From Antedon mediterranea (Eukaryota > Echinodermata > Crinoidea > Comatulida > Antedonidae): a stretch of 64,000 nucleotides of DNA. The notes under the pieces are model-generated. The model made no database searches and was not told the DNA's origin. It worked only from the letters and a program-made list of their open reading frames with translations. Shown here piece by piece: positions 1 through 12,785 of this stretch; position 1 is the stretch's first letter; each line of letters opens with the position of its first letter. The stretch lies in assembly GCF_964355755.1 (NCBI RefSeq), contig NC_092673.1, forward strand, positions 33,985,648 through 34,049,647. Reading direction: 5' to 3'. Position numbers and translations under genes: made by a program.

Positions 1-332
1 TTGATATCTAATACAATAAATCCCTTGACTAGCCTCACTATAGATACAGCAAATCCGTCAGTACCTTTGGGATTTCACCTCTCACGGTAACAGCTGATGC
101 CAGGCTGAGTCACACAATAATATAAACAAAGTTACCTACTAAAATGATTAACAAACGAAAGTTTTTGTAAAGATATTTAGGTTAAATGAAGCAGGGGAAA
201 GGCTGTCTAAATCCAGTAAATAAATGAGTATTATACTGTACAGACCTCACTTCTCTGTCAAAGTAAAGGTTTCTATGACTTGAGACGTCTCAATTGTGTA
301 CCCAACCACCCATCCCCCTCCCATATTTAACT
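1..332. other. Gene-free AT-rich DNA
   Basis: No reading frame, RNA signature or repeat with defined ends could be recognised here. Confidence 0.4.
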
Positions 333-462
333 TAAGCCCTGTCTACACTTATCAAACTAGTTTAACAAAAAAATTGTGATGTCCCCAAATATGGTAGTGA
401 TATGACATCATCATGTCCATATATGGGCACATCACATTTTTTTGTCACATAAGTACCTTGTA
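333..462 (+). mobile_element. MITE-related fragment, one end only
   Basis: The segment begins with a CCTGTCTACACTTATCAAAC-like end and continues with a GTGATGT...GGGCACATCACA core. Both resemble the complete small inverted-repeat element at 1711-1835. The right-hand inverted end is not seen, so this looks like a diverged or truncated relative. No coding potential. Confidence 0.4.
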
Positions 463-1324
463 CTGTGTACTTGTATACAGATAGCGCAATAGATTACAAC
501 ATCCTGGTCCTTTAATACGACACACCCCATAATATTCAAGGTTTCCATAAAATCCTAATCATAAATGGACATTCTAAATACAATGTTTATTTGCATATCA
601 TACTGTACTGTACATTTCTCTTTGTAAACTGTAAAAAGAATCTATTTGATTTTGAACCAAAAAATTGTACATGATTGTAATGATTGCCACATAAACATTT
701 TTCATAAATAAATTAATCATAAAAAATATTAAATATAATCTAATAAACAATATCAATTGCTAATTTGGCTAATATTTTAATTAATAACCATTATTAATTA
801 CACTTTTCTGATGTAATTGCATTGTAATCTGGCTGAGTAAATTTGGCTGAGTAAATTCAGCGAATTAAGCAATTAAGGTCTGGTTCAATGTCTCTACATG
901 ATCCTAAGTTGCTCTCAATTGATAATTTGTGAGCTGATATTAAGAAATACTATCCTCCTTTATGATCATTGATTAAATGCTCTCTTGAAACAGTGGTGAC
1001 AATCATGGCCAATGAGTCGGCATAAGTTTCTCTTGCTAGTTAGTCTTGACTAACTATCTGTTTCATATGTTTCTTTTGAAAATGTTAATAGCATCCCACA
1101 TCTAAATTAAGTAGCTAGCGTTTTTTATAATTTTGGCTAAGTACAGTATGTAAGATGAACCTACTGTAAATCTGATATTTTAGCCTTAATATATAAAAAT
1201 TATTTTTGAGGCGAGCATATCAATTTGATCTCTGTTGCTCGTGCAATTGAGAACAAGTGCTGAGAACACGCCAAGGGTGTTGAAGAGTAGCTATTCTGTT
1301 CAACCAAATTAGAACAATAGCATG
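463..1324. other. Gene-free AT-rich DNA
   Basis: No supported gene. Short runs such as the repeated GGCTGAGTAAATT near 830-860 are local duplications only. Confidence 0.4.
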
Positions 1325-1391
1325 AGAGCCCCAGAGGTCTAATGGTTAGGACATCTGCAGGTTCCGAGTTTGAATCTCGGTTAGGGTGACT
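1325..1391 (+). pseudogene. tRNA-like remnant (Glu/Asp-type A box), no anticodon arm
   Basis: An A-box-like GGTCTAATGGTTAGGA is followed by a well-paired T arm, CCGAG-TTTGAAT-CTCGG, which contains a B box, and then by a T5 run that could end pol III transcription. The acceptor ends pair partly (GCCCCAG with TTAGGGT). Only about 11 nt lie between the D and T arms, so the anticodon arm is missing. It is therefore a tRNA pseudogene or the head of a tRNA-derived SINE, not a working tRNA. Confidence 0.45.
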
Positions 1392-1710
1392 TTTTCTCAT
1401 TCTTACTTACAGATTTCTTCATCTTTATTTTTTGAAATTAACTAATTAATATTCAGTATATCACAGGGCGGTTTAGAATTTCTTATAATGCCTGTATTAT
1501 TATCTTATATGAATTAATAGTTTTAATTACTAAAAAAAGAAATGTTATAATTCATGCTATATTATTAAAAAAGAATTAAAGTAATTCCATTTTATTATTT
1601 ACTGATGCCATCAGTAATACAAAATAATTACATAAAAAAAAAATGTTGTGTTCTTAATTATTTGGTAATTAAATCAAAATGTATACATTTTGTACTTTAC
1701 AAAATATCCT

Positions 1711-1835
1711 AAAGCTCTGTCTACACTATCAAACTTATTATGTGACAACAAAATGTGATGTACCCGATGACGTCACATCATTAACATATCTGGGCACACC
1801 ACGAAACTATAGTTTGATAGTGTTGACAGAGCTTT
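1711..1835. mobile_element. Small palindromic MITE
   Basis: This 125 bp segment has 25 bp terminal inverted repeats with one mismatch (AAAGCTCTGTCTACACTATC... against its mirror with CAACAC). The ends read CTAAAGC...GCTTTAAG, compatible with a TA target duplication, although this is not decisive. There is no coding capacity. Family assignment would need a repeat library. Confidence 0.65.
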
Positions 1836-2679
1836 AAGTAAATTGATAATCCTAGTTCCTGTGTCTGTAATGGATGGTAACTGTCTAGCTTTAATTTCTA
1901 CTACTACCAATGATGCTGATCTAGTCAATACATCAAGTGCTATTACATTAGTGTCTGCTTACTTTGCATTCAGACAGACAAAATGTACTTAATAGTTTGT
2001 GTACAAATACTTGATTTACACATTACAGAATAACAATACAGTATGTTTTGCATTTAAGTACTGTCAATTTACAATAAACTAAATTCTAAAACAGCAGACA
2101 GTTGATCTATTTAGTATTTTAAAATATACTATATAAATTTTAATATTCCTTGTCTAGTGTATACAAATTTCAAAATTATTTATAGAAAAAGGGATAGAAA
2201 TAGGCAAATCACAAAGAAAATGATGCAGAACCAGAATTGGTTTTGTGGACTTCATTGAAAAATGATAAATTGTGACCATGTTGTTCATGATGGGGGGACA
2301 TTGACACACCATTGTTCATTGATGTAATGCACTATTTAGGTTTTTTGATGTACCCCTGCGTCAATAATTAATTATAAATAACGTGGGTTCAAGGATGTAG
2401 CCAATCAGATGCACTGAAAGTGTGCAGCAAAATGCATAACAGCACTCTGCATGTAAATAGTATTGCAGAATACCGAAATACTGCACAATTTACGCGGTCC
2501 CAATTAAAACAAAACAAACACACACCTCTGTCTTGAGCATTATTTGCATGACACATCCATGATGCACCTCTCCCAGGGGTCGTATAGTAGGTCATACAAT
2601 TGATAAGTGCATTACATAGACAAACCGATATATTGCCTCTTCCTATCGAGGAGAAAACATAACAAACCATGACCTGCGC
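1836..2679. other. Gene-free AT-rich DNA
   Basis: Nothing recognised. The longest open frame, about 126 codons near 2389-2769 on the minus strand, has a composition unlike any known domain and no splice or promoter support. Confidence 0.35.
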
Positions 2680-4704
2680 CCTTATAATAGGTATCCCAAT
2701 GAAAAAATTCAGATTAATTTTTTTACATTTTCTTTCAGTTAACCATAAAGAACGTAATGTAATTAGCATTTTGCGATTTAAATGATTGAAATCCGATTAC
2801 CCGTTCTAAAGTTATGGTTATTTAAAGTGGTAAAAAAATATACGATTTTTTGCCTAAAAATGGTGTTTTTTGCAGTTCAAATTGGAAGCATTTTTAAAAG
2901 GTTATAACTTTTACAATAATTAGTTAAAAGTTTTGAATTTTGTTAAACCTATAGATATCACAGAGTTGTACAACTCTATTTTTTTTGGAGCCTCAACGAA
3001 ACCTATTTTTTAAATTATTGGTCCGCAAAGTGGTAGGAAAGCATTTAACGCCCATTTTTGCTGGAATTCCCTAAAAAATGAAAAAACTGCAATTTTTCAA
3101 TGATCTGTAACTTTTGAACTACTGTACTAATTCATTTAATTTTTTTTGTACTTGTTAGAATGTAGTGTATATTTCATTAATAAATATATTTTAGATGTGT
3201 ATATGAAAAAAAAAAATTTTTTTAATGGTGAAATTTAAAATTATAAAAAGAAAAAAATGAAAAAGTATGTTAAAAACGGTGTGTACTGTTTCCTTTCTTT
3301 TACACTAATTTTCGGTAAGTATAATTATTAGAATATTTTAATATACTTTATATTTATAATTTCAATCATAAATACTATTATATATAACTTTTGAATACGT
3401 AAAACAAGATTTTAGGCCCATATGATTATGACACCAAATCTAAGCTAAGTAAGATATGCTCTTTTAAGGCAAACGCACAATATGGGTCAAAATAAACTCA
3501 TTTAAAATAATCAATGTTAATTAAAACAATTAATTGTTTACCTGAATAGTATATATAACATTATAAAAATTGTTTTCTTTTCGTATTATTACGTTATTAA
3601 ATTGAAATACGGAGCTAAAGTTTAGGCCAAGTCACGGCTTACTCGCGATCAGTAGTCGCTCCGTTAAAGTATTTCGGTCGCAGTTAATGACTTTCGGCCG
3701 CCGTATACAGAGTCAAATGTAACGTTGGTAAATTAGCTTAATAAATTTCCTCGGTACATTTTAAACTAACGCATTTGCATTGTATACTTGCATAATAAAT
3801 CTTCCGCACATTACATCAATTTTAAGTTGTTAAATTAATGTGTAAAACCAGATATTCTACGACGGAAAAGGACATGTCAATCTCCGACATCGCTGCTGTC
3901 ACACATCTCGCGTCGAGCCGGTCGAACTCGAGCGAGGAAAACTAAACAACGTGTTCAAAATATGGAACGTACCATTCGCTGATAGGGTGCATTAATGAAT
4001 TTAACGGAAAACGCCACAACAAACACGCGCGTATTTTAGAGTACAATATTTTACTCACTACAATATTCACCGGATTATAATGGTTGGATCTTTAAAATTT
4101 TGAATGGGATTTACGCCTCATGCACCATTTTAAAATGTAGTTCGCTCAATTACCATGCACAATACGTTTGTAAACTATGTTTTATCGATTTCAATGTAGA
4201 TTTAGCTATAATTTAATACCAAAATCCATAATATTTTTCCATAAACGGTGAATCAAAATTGGATTTTTGTCACAAAAATTGACTTTTCGTTACGAAAAAC
4301 CTTTTTATAGAAGACGATTTTCGTATCAAATTAAAGCTTATTTAAAGCCTGATAACATACAACAAAAATTAATCCGCTAGCTCCAATGGTAATCGTGCGA
4401 TCGTGTTTTGAAAACTGATGGGGATTTTCCGATGAGGTTTTCAACGCGCGGAAATCGGCTCGACGGGATTTTAGAACCGTTTTAAAATCGCATTTTCTCG
4501 GCAACTAATTCATTAATTTTAATTATAAACACACTTATACATAGATTAAAACAAGTACTTTCAAACAATATAAATTTTGTAAGTATTAATTAAGATTGAA
4601 TACGATTTATTTAACATCAAAGTCATACTACTTTTTCGAATTTCGTCAATATTTCAAAAGTGATACCCCTCTGTGCGCTTTCATTGGGATACCTACTTAT
4701 AAGG
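2680..4704. mobile_element. Candidate 2 kb DNA element with short inverted ends
   Basis: CCTTATAATAGGTATCCCAA at 2680 is mirrored at 4679-4704 with a single-base indel, giving inverted ends of about 25 bp around 2.0 kb of AT-rich sequence. ATGACC occurs just outside both ends but not exactly adjacent on the left, so a target duplication is uncertain. No transposase frame is visible. It could be a non-autonomous element or a chance inverted pair. Confidence 0.3.
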
Positions 4705-5640
4705 ATGACCACACCCACATATCTTAGTCTTTGCAAACATGCATTTGCATAAGGGTTGAAATTATTAAAACAGCTCCATGTAAATCAATTTTGTAAGATC
4801 TGAAGGCTGGAGAAACCGCAACATGTGCAAATATTTTTTTTTTCCACAAAAATATTAACAAATATTGTATTTTTTGAAAGTATACAGTGTTGTGTACAAC
4901 AGGTATAGCTGCTTCAAGGCTTTGAGTAGGCTATAAATGACAAATTGTTACTTACTCAAGCAAAAATTCCTGTAATATATTTTCGCAATGTGACAGAAAA
5001 CATCTGAATATTGAATTGTTGAGGTAAAATACTGTATACTATCAACATTGTCTAGCTCGTGGATGTTTAGTTGTATAATGCTATAATAAATCTTACTTTG
5101 AAATAACAATTTGTCATTCTTCTTGATTTGATGGAAAAATATTAACTTAGTCCCATAATGCAAAATTGCTTTGTGTACAGTAGTAACAATGTATATATTA
5201 TTATTAATTATACCGTACCAGGTAATGTAGTACTGTGATAATACAGAGTTCTCCCTCAAGGTAAATGCTGAAGGCACTATACAGTATACACTATACAGTA
5301 TAGTAGTAGGGCCTGTGGATAATGAATGAAAAGTATTCACAACAACATTTTTTTTAAATACTTATTGCCTATAGAAAAGAGAATGTTGCAAAAAAATCCC
5401 CAAAATAACTGATCTATAAATAATAATATAAAGATCCCAATGATTTCTTATTTTAATAACAAAAAAAAACCCTGCTTTTTTAAAAGGAGTAATTTTAAAC
5501 TGCACAGAACATTATAAATGTTTAAAATAATAATGATGTCCTTTTAAGTACATCCACAAAACTGAGAAACTGAGGTATTAATGTGAGTAAAAATTGAACT
5601 GAAAAATGAGATTGAGATGAACAAACTAATTATAACCGGT
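4705..5640. other. Gene-free AT-rich DNA
   Basis: No supported gene. A 130-codon minus-strand frame at 4948-5340 is AT-rich and low in complexity, and lacks a recognisable domain. Confidence 0.35.
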
Positions 5641-5777
5641 TTAGAATGCAGTATTCTATTACAAGAGGCCCAGATGAAATATTATTTTTTATGTTTCATT
5701 GTATAATATTATGGTGCTTATTTGTTTGCATTGCATTTTGGTATCAAAGTTGGGAATAAACCATTGATTGATTGATA
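5641..5777 (+). mobile_element. LINE 3' tail remnant
   Basis: The segment ends GGGAATAAACCATTGATTGATTGATA, that is, an AATAAA-like signal followed by a short (ATTG)n tail. This is the usual 3' end of CR1/RTE-type non-LTR retrotransposons in invertebrates (family knowledge). No reverse transcriptase is adjacent, so only the 3' untranslated end appears to remain. Confidence 0.35.
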
Positions 5778-6039
5778 CTGCAAAGGTGCAAAATGATAAA
5801 TGACTACAAATGTTCGGAGAAGCAATAAGTTATTACACATAATTAAATAATAAACCAAGTAAGCTAGAGAGTAGAGAGATAGCTTATTAAACTTTCTAGT
5901 ATTAGGGAGGTATACCAGCGTTAACTTTACTTTTGCACCTAAATAACATGACCATTCAAGATGGTTTGGCATAAAACTGTTTAAATGAATATGAATATAT
6001 AATTGGTTTTTCAAGATTGATGCAAAAGTATAGTATCCC

Positions 6040-6298
6040 TGTTTCTCTATTTAGGTGATCAGTTAGAATAAAATGATCACCTATTGTTATTGTATGAAAT
6101 CTTTGTTATTGGTTATCCGCAACGAAGTTGCAGGATAACCTCTTGTGATTGTACGAAATCATCAACATCAACTTTTTAGTTATCCGCACTTGGCGGATAA
6201 CTCCTTGTTATTGTATGGGATCTTTTTCCTTTTTGGTTATCTGCAACGAAGTTGCAGGATAACCTCTTGTGATTGTACGAAATCATCAACATCAACTT
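6040..6298 (+). repeat. Hairpin-bearing direct repeats
   Basis: A unit of about 70 bp occurs twice (about 6109-6177 and 6235-6305). Each copy starts with the hairpin GGTTATC(C/T)GCAAC-GAA-GTTGCAGGATAACC and continues TCTTGTGATTGTACGAAATC. Between them lies a variant hairpin, GTTATCCGC-ACTT-GGCGGATAAC, and just upstream another with AGGTGATCA/TGATCACCT arms. They resemble the structured ends of short rolling-circle or foldback elements and flank the array that starts at 6.3 kb. Confidence 0.5.
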
Positions 6299-7826
6299 TT
6301 TATTTCTCTTCTTTCTTTCTGTATGATTTTTGTGGAACGCTTTTCTCTAAAACTTGCAAACATAACATTTTGTAACTTTTTCAACATATCGTCATGCACA
6401 TGAAGATGTGCAGCGAAGCTTTTCATGATGTTTACAATTGCGCAACGTGACGTACACGCGATTTAACGATTTTGTCGTATTTAACATAGCTCGACAACCA
6501 AATAACATTTCAACTTGAAACTTTGCAAAAGTTTAATTTATATCATGCGCTAACTTTCTGTTGAAAAAAAATTGCGTGTTTTACACAAAGTTACGCGCGC
6601 ACGCGCATTTAAAATTTCAAAATGCGCAAAATTAATTTATAATCAACTTTCTACGCGTTTCATGTCGTTTTAAGCATGTCAAATATTCCCACGCGTGCGC
6701 ACATTTTTACGTGTGCGGTGCGCACGTAGCATTCAAAACGTATTTTTTTCGCGTGATTTATAATTTTCCAGCCTTTTCTAGTAATTTTACCAAATTTTAA
6801 ACCATTTCGACTTAAAGATACGTCATACGAGCACGTCGAATTGGACAATTTTCGCGCGTTTTTTATGAAAAGGTTAAAAAATTCGTTTAAAATATGCCTT
6901 TTTTTAAACAGTCGTAATTTCTAAACTAGACGGTCAACTTTTTGTGGATGACATATTCTGGAAGTAGATGAGTTATAGATATCGGATCAGGTATTAATAT
7001 GGCTAACCGGATATTGTGACGTTATCGTATGGCCACGCGAATATAAAATTTACGATTTTTGTATCTTTCGTCATAGCTCATCACATTGAATAGAGCGCAT
7101 CTCCACTTATCCGTTTTCCATTTTCACCCCGATTTTGATATTGTCTAGGTCAATCAACTATCTTTCGAATGAGTTAAAAATATTTTAATTTTTTTGACGT
7201 CATCATGCCTAAAAATTTAAATCACGTGTGGCATTAATTTCATCTTTACTGTAAATTTTAATCTGTTATAGCTCGTAAGAATAAAATGTGATAATCACGA
7301 TTAAAACTTTTTCTGGAAGCTATTGGATTGTAGATACGAAATTATGTAAAAATGTTGCCAATCGGATGTTGTGACGTCATCATATGGCCAGTTAAATAAA
7401 AAAGGTCGTATTTTCATCTTTTGCGTCATAATCCATTACACTTAAAAGAGCGCGCATCAATATTTCACGTATTCAAATTTCTTCTACACGCTAATACGTT
7501 GTTGCTGAGATAATTTCTTTTCGGAATTGCTACCTTCGCGTTTCATTTTAAAACCGTCAACATGTTAAAAATTGCAATAAATAGCGGGTCCCGTAATTTC
7601 ACCTATTCTACACTGTATGTGATATGGATACAGATTATACTGTGTATATACTATATGAATTTAAATAATAAAATTCAGCAATAACAACATATCATATTCT
7701 TCAGTTCAGGTCATAATGCCAACGTGAACACTTCCTTTTGTCCTCAACCTATCCTCTTAATGTTAATGTTGCACCACTTGCGCGGCGGATAACCAAACTC
7801 GTCAAAGTGACGAGTTACATGTCTAG
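6299..7826 (+). mobile_element. Helitron-like unit 1 (diverged)
   Basis: This unit is homologous along most of its length to the next two, with shared blocks such as ACGCGCGCACGCGCATTTAAA and a repeated GACGTCATCATGCC motif. It ends with the hairpin ACTCGTCA-AAG-TGACGAGT (7797-7815), 7 nt, then CTAG followed by T. Hairpin plus CTAG is the canonical 3' end of Helitron rolling-circle elements. No Rep/helicase frame is present, so it would be non-autonomous. Confidence 0.5.
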
Positions 7827-9342
7827 TCTGTATTATTCTTCTGTCTTTCTTCCTTTTTTTGTGAGCCCTGTTTCTCTAAAATGTGTAAACAGAACATATC
7901 GTAACTTTGTCAAAATATAGACATTTACGTGAAGTTGTGCACCTCCTATTTTTGAAAAACGTCAGAGTTGCGCAACGTGACTTGCACGCAATTTTATGAA
8001 TTTAAATGATTGATCATAGATTAAAAACCAAAAGTCGATTTGTATTGAGACTTGGTGAAAATTTAATTTATATCAAGTCAATTTTCTGTGGATTAAAAAT
8101 GGCATGTTTCACACAAAGTTACGCGCGCACGCGCATTTAAAATTTCAAAATGCGCAAAATTAATTTCTAATCAACTTTCTACGCGTTTCATGTAATTTTA
8201 AGCATGTCAAAAATTCCCACGCGCCCGCAAATTTTTACGTGCGCGGTGCGCATGTAGCGTTGAAAACATATTTTTTTCTCGTGATTTATGTTTTTCTAGC
8301 TTTTTTTAGTAATTTTATCAACTTTTAAACAATTTCGACTTAAAATCACGTCATATGAGCACGTCGAATTGAACAATTTGTGCGCTTTTTTGATGAAAAA
8401 GTTCAAAAATTTGTCAAAATTATGCCTTTTTTTAAACAGTCGTAATTTCTAAACTGCACGGTCAACTTTTTGTGGATAACATATTCTGGAAGTTGATTAG
8501 TTGTATATATCGGATCATGTATTAATATGGCTAACCGGACATTATGACGTCATCGTATGGCCACGCAAATATAAAATAAAGGATTTTTGTATCTTTCTTT
8601 ATAGGTCATCACATTTAATAGAGCGCATCTCAACTTAGCCATTTTCCATTTTCACCCCGATTTTTATATTGTCTAGGTCAATCAACTATCTTTCGCATGA
8701 GTTAAAAATATTTTAATTTTTATGACGTCATCATGCCTAAAAATTTAAATTACGTGTGGCATTAATTTCATCTTTACAGTAAAATTTAATCGGTTATAGC
8801 TCGTAAGAATAAAATGTGATAATCACGATTAAAACGTTTTCTAGTAGCTATTGGATTGTAGATAGGAAATCATGTGAAAATTTTGCCAATCGGATGTTCT
8901 GATGTCATCATATGACTAGTTAAATAAAAAAAGTCGTATTTTCATCTTTTGCGTCATAATTTATTACATTTAAAAGAGCGCGCATCAATATTTTACGTAT
9001 TTAAATTTCTTCTACACATTAATATGTTGTTGCCGAGATAATTTCCTTCCGAAATTGCTATCTTAGTGTTTCATTTTGATACCGTCGCCATGTTAAAAAT
9101 TGGAATAAATGGCGGGTCCAGTCATTTCACCTATTCTACACTGTATGTAATATGTATACAGATTATATTGTATACTATATGACAAAAAATAACAGAATTC
9201 AGCAATAACAACATATCATATTCTTCAGTTCAGGTCATATTGCCATAATCTTTTTCTGTGTGCAATATTCTAACGTATGACGTGCACGTGGCCTTTGTCG
9301 TGCGGATAACTAACTCGTCAAAGTGACGAGTTACATGTCTAG
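7827..9342 (+). mobile_element. Helitron-like unit 2
   Basis: The unit starts with TC directly after the CTAG of unit 1 (TCTGTATTATTCTTCTGTC) and ends 1516 bp later with the same hairpin and CTAG. A CTAG|TC boundary is what a head-to-tail rolling-circle concatemer would give. It is rich in short mirrored motifs, and all frames are interrupted. Confidence 0.5.
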
Positions 9343-10612
9343 TCTGTATTATTCTTCTGTCTTTCTTCCTTTTTTTGTGAGCCCTGTTTCTCTAAAATGT
9401 GTAAACAGAACATATCGTAACTTTGTCCAAATATAGACATTTACGTGAAGTTGTGCACCTCCTATTTTTGAAAAACATCACAGTTGCGCAACGTGACTTG
9501 CACGCAATTTTATGAATTTAAATGATTGATCATAGATTAAAAACCAAAAGTCGATTTGTATTGAGACTTGGTGAAAATTTAATTTATATCAAGAGTCAAT
9601 TTTCTGTGGATTAAAAATGGCATGTTTCACACAAAGTTACGCGCGCACGCGCATTTAAAATTTCAAAATGCGCAAAATTAATTTCTAATCAACTTTCTAC
9701 GCGTTTCATGTAATTTTAAGCATGTCAAAAATTCCCACGCGCCAGCAAATTTTTACGTGCGCGGTGCGCATGTAGCGTTGAAAACATATTTTTTTCTCGT
9801 GATTTATGTTTTTCTAGCTTTTTTTTAGTAATTTTATCAACTTTTAAACAATTTCGACTTAAAATCACGTCATATGAGCACGTCGAATTGAACAATTTGT
9901 GCGCTTTTTTGATGAAAAAGTTCAAAAATTTGTCAAAATTATGCCTTTTTTTAAACAGTCGTAATTTCTAAACTGCACGGTCAACTTTTTGTGGATAACA
10001 TATTCTGGAAGTTGATTAGTTTCGCATGAGTTAAAAATATTTTAATTTTTATGACGTCATCATGCCTAAAAATTTAAATTACGTGTGGCATTAATTTCAT
10101 CTTTACAGTAAATTTTAATCTGTTATAGCTCGTAAGAATAAAATGGGATAATCACGATTAAAACGTTTTCTAGTAGCTATTGGATTGTAGATAGGAAATC
10201 ATGTGAAAATTTTGCCAATCGGATGTTGTGATGTCATCATATGACTAGTTAAATAAAAAAAGTCGTATTTTCATCTTTTGCGTCATAATTTATTACATTT
10301 AAAAGAGCGCGCATCAATATTTTACGTATTTAAATTTCTTCTACACGCTAATACGTTGTTGCTGAGATAATTTCCTTTCGGAATTGCTACCTTCGCGTTT
10401 CATTTTAAAACCGTCAACATGTTAAAAATTGCAATAAATAGCGGGTCCCGTAATTTCACCTATTCTACACTGTATGTGATATGGATACAGATTATACTGT
10501 GTATACTATATATGAATTTAAATAATAAAATTCAGCAATAACAACATATCATATTCTTCAGTTCAGGTCATAATGCCAACGTGAACACTTCCTTTTGTCC
10601 TCAACCTATCAT
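9343..10612 (+). mobile_element. Helitron-like unit 3, internally deleted
   Basis: The unit is nearly identical to unit 2 from its first base. Near 10020 it jumps from GAAGTTGATTAGT to TTCGCATGAG, losing about 190 bp present in unit 2. Its distal part is closer to unit 1 (GTTGCTGAGATAATTTC), so the units have exchanged sequence. It has no hairpin-CTAG end of its own and runs straight into a fourth, diverged unit. Confidence 0.5.
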
Positions 10613-11941
10613 ATCTCCATAGTTAATTATCACATATTAATGTAATTCACTAAACGTAAACTTCAGGTCAAGGGTAAAAATATTAGCAAATAAAAACGCA
10701 CGCACACATAGGATCATGCGCGTGAAATCGCTCTTTAAAAATTTAAAAACCTCAAAATTAAGTTTGGATCAATTTAGAGCATGAATTAGGCCATTTGCGT
10801 GTTTCAAAAAATTACTGCGCAAAAAAATATTTTTGCGCGCGCGATACTTAAAAAGCGTAAAAAATACGATTTTTTTTTACAAATCGCATTCTACTCACCA
10901 TCTTTAGTACATTCACCAAATTTGAGTCAGTTCCGATATAAAATAACGCTATACGAGCAGGTTCAAAATGACAAAATGCGCAAATTAATTGCATCAAAGT
11001 GTTGAAAATGGTGAAAAATAAGGCATTTTTAAAATGAAAATAATTCTTCAGAATGCACGATGACCCCCAATTTTTTAAACTTATTCTGGAAGCCATTGAG
11101 TTGTAGATATGAATACATGTACACATTGTACGTACAAAATGTTGTCACGTCATCAAATGGCCACTTGAATTTAAAATTAAGCTTTTTTTCTTTTTCGTCA
11201 TATTTTATCACATTCAATAGAACGCATCCCTCTGTTATTTTGTACCAGATTTTCGCTAAAATGTTAGTATGTGATTGCTCAATTAATTAACTTTCTCATG
11301 ACTTGCCACTATTTTTATTTTGATGACATCACCACGCGTAAAAACTTGAATAACGTAGGTCGTGTAATTTCACCTTCGCCGTAAATTTGAATATCATACA
11401 GCTCTTCGGAATTGAAGGTTACCTTGATGATTATAATTTATTATGAAAGCTGATGAAATGTAGATATGAATTCATATAAAAATCAAGCCTATCGGATGTT
11501 GTGAAGTTAACATATGGCCAGTTGAAGTTAAAAAGTAGTTTTTTCATCTTTTTCGTCACAGTTATACAAATTTCAAAGAGCGCGCACAGCGCTTCTACGT
11601 GCCAAATTCTCTTCCAATTCTTATATTTATTTGCTCAATTCATTATCTTTCGAAATTGTCATCTTCGAGTTTATTTTGATAATTCCATCATACCAAAAAA
11701 TTAGAACATGATGTGTGTCCCGTAATTTCATCTATGCTACACTGTATATAGATATACATTATATACTGTACATATTATATATGGCATATAATAGGCACAA
11801 CTCAGCACCATAAGCGTATAATAGGATGGCATACATCAACATTTCTGATCGTATGTTAACGTACGTGCAAGTAAAAAAAAAATTAATTTCAGTAAAATGA
11901 TAAAATGATCACCTTCGTCAAAGTGACGAATTAAATTCTAG
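10613..11941 (+). mobile_element. Helitron-like unit 4 (diverged)
   Basis: This unit has the same order of motifs as units 1-3 with many substitutions. It ends with CGTCA-AAG-TGACG at about 11916-11929, then CTAG at 11938-11941 followed by a T run, again a Helitron-style 3' end. No protein-coding content is supported. Confidence 0.45.
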
Positions 11942-12063
11942 TTTTTTTTTATTTAGTGAAGTAAATAATAATTAATCATAGGCTTAACACTAGTTGGCAG
12001 GATGAGGCCCACACGTGCTAGAATAATCATCCTCATATCAGATAAATTATAAATAAATACGTC

Positions 12064-12785
12064 GTGGCTAAAGATACGGTACCGTATTCTAACTTCTATT
12101 TACTAAAGGTACGGTAAAATTTCATTACGTCATAACCAGCCAATGGGGTGCTGGTACGTGTGTGACGTCATCGTATAAGGATTTTTTTCATATCGCGAAA
12201 ACAGTGATCAACCGCATTTTCTTTATACTTTATTTATCGCTATTATCGCCGTCGTGTGTGACAAAAACTAAATGTAGCCTACGTCTGTTATTATTATTGA
12301 AAAGCCAAAACATGTTGATTTTAATTCTAGAATACAGAAAACCGTTTCAAAAGAGGCCTAGGCCTACTTACTACATACTATAACCTCATTATATGAGTTT
12401 GTTTGTGTAGAGGGAAAGCGATGCCAGGCTGGGGCCAGCTGCAGGTGTGCGCTGATTTCTGTGACTCGTCAGCCCTGGGGCTACTGTCTAAATCATAGTA
12501 TTTGAGGGCCCCTTTATTGTCCGCATTTGCTTGTTGTTTATGGTCACCATTGTAAACAAAATTTAATAAAAAATATAGGCCTAAATAGGCCATTTGGAGT
12601 AAAAATAAAACCCTCATCTGTAGCGCACACACATCCACGCATCATGGCGCCGCCGATAGGAATTCTCTACATATACATTCAACAGACGCAATATGAAAAA
12701 AAATCCCAAGTCCGATGACGTAATGCAATTTTACCGTACCTTTAGTAAACAGAAGTTAGAATACGGTACCGTATCTTTAGCCACG
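12064..12785. mobile_element. 722 bp DNA transposon with 70 bp TIRs
   Basis: CGTGGCTAAAGATACGGTAC... at 12064-12133 is mirrored at 12715-12785 with about two mismatches, giving long inverted repeats that contain GGTACGGTAAAAT and end in ATTACGTCAT. The 580 bp interior has no transposase. It is a non-autonomous TIR element. No target duplication is clear because the right flank is a poly-A run. Confidence 0.7.

Noticed and set aside
6299-11941. Short open frames within the repeat array at 6.3-11.9 kb.
   Set aside because: They change between copies of the same unit, and none resembles Rep, helicase or another known protein.
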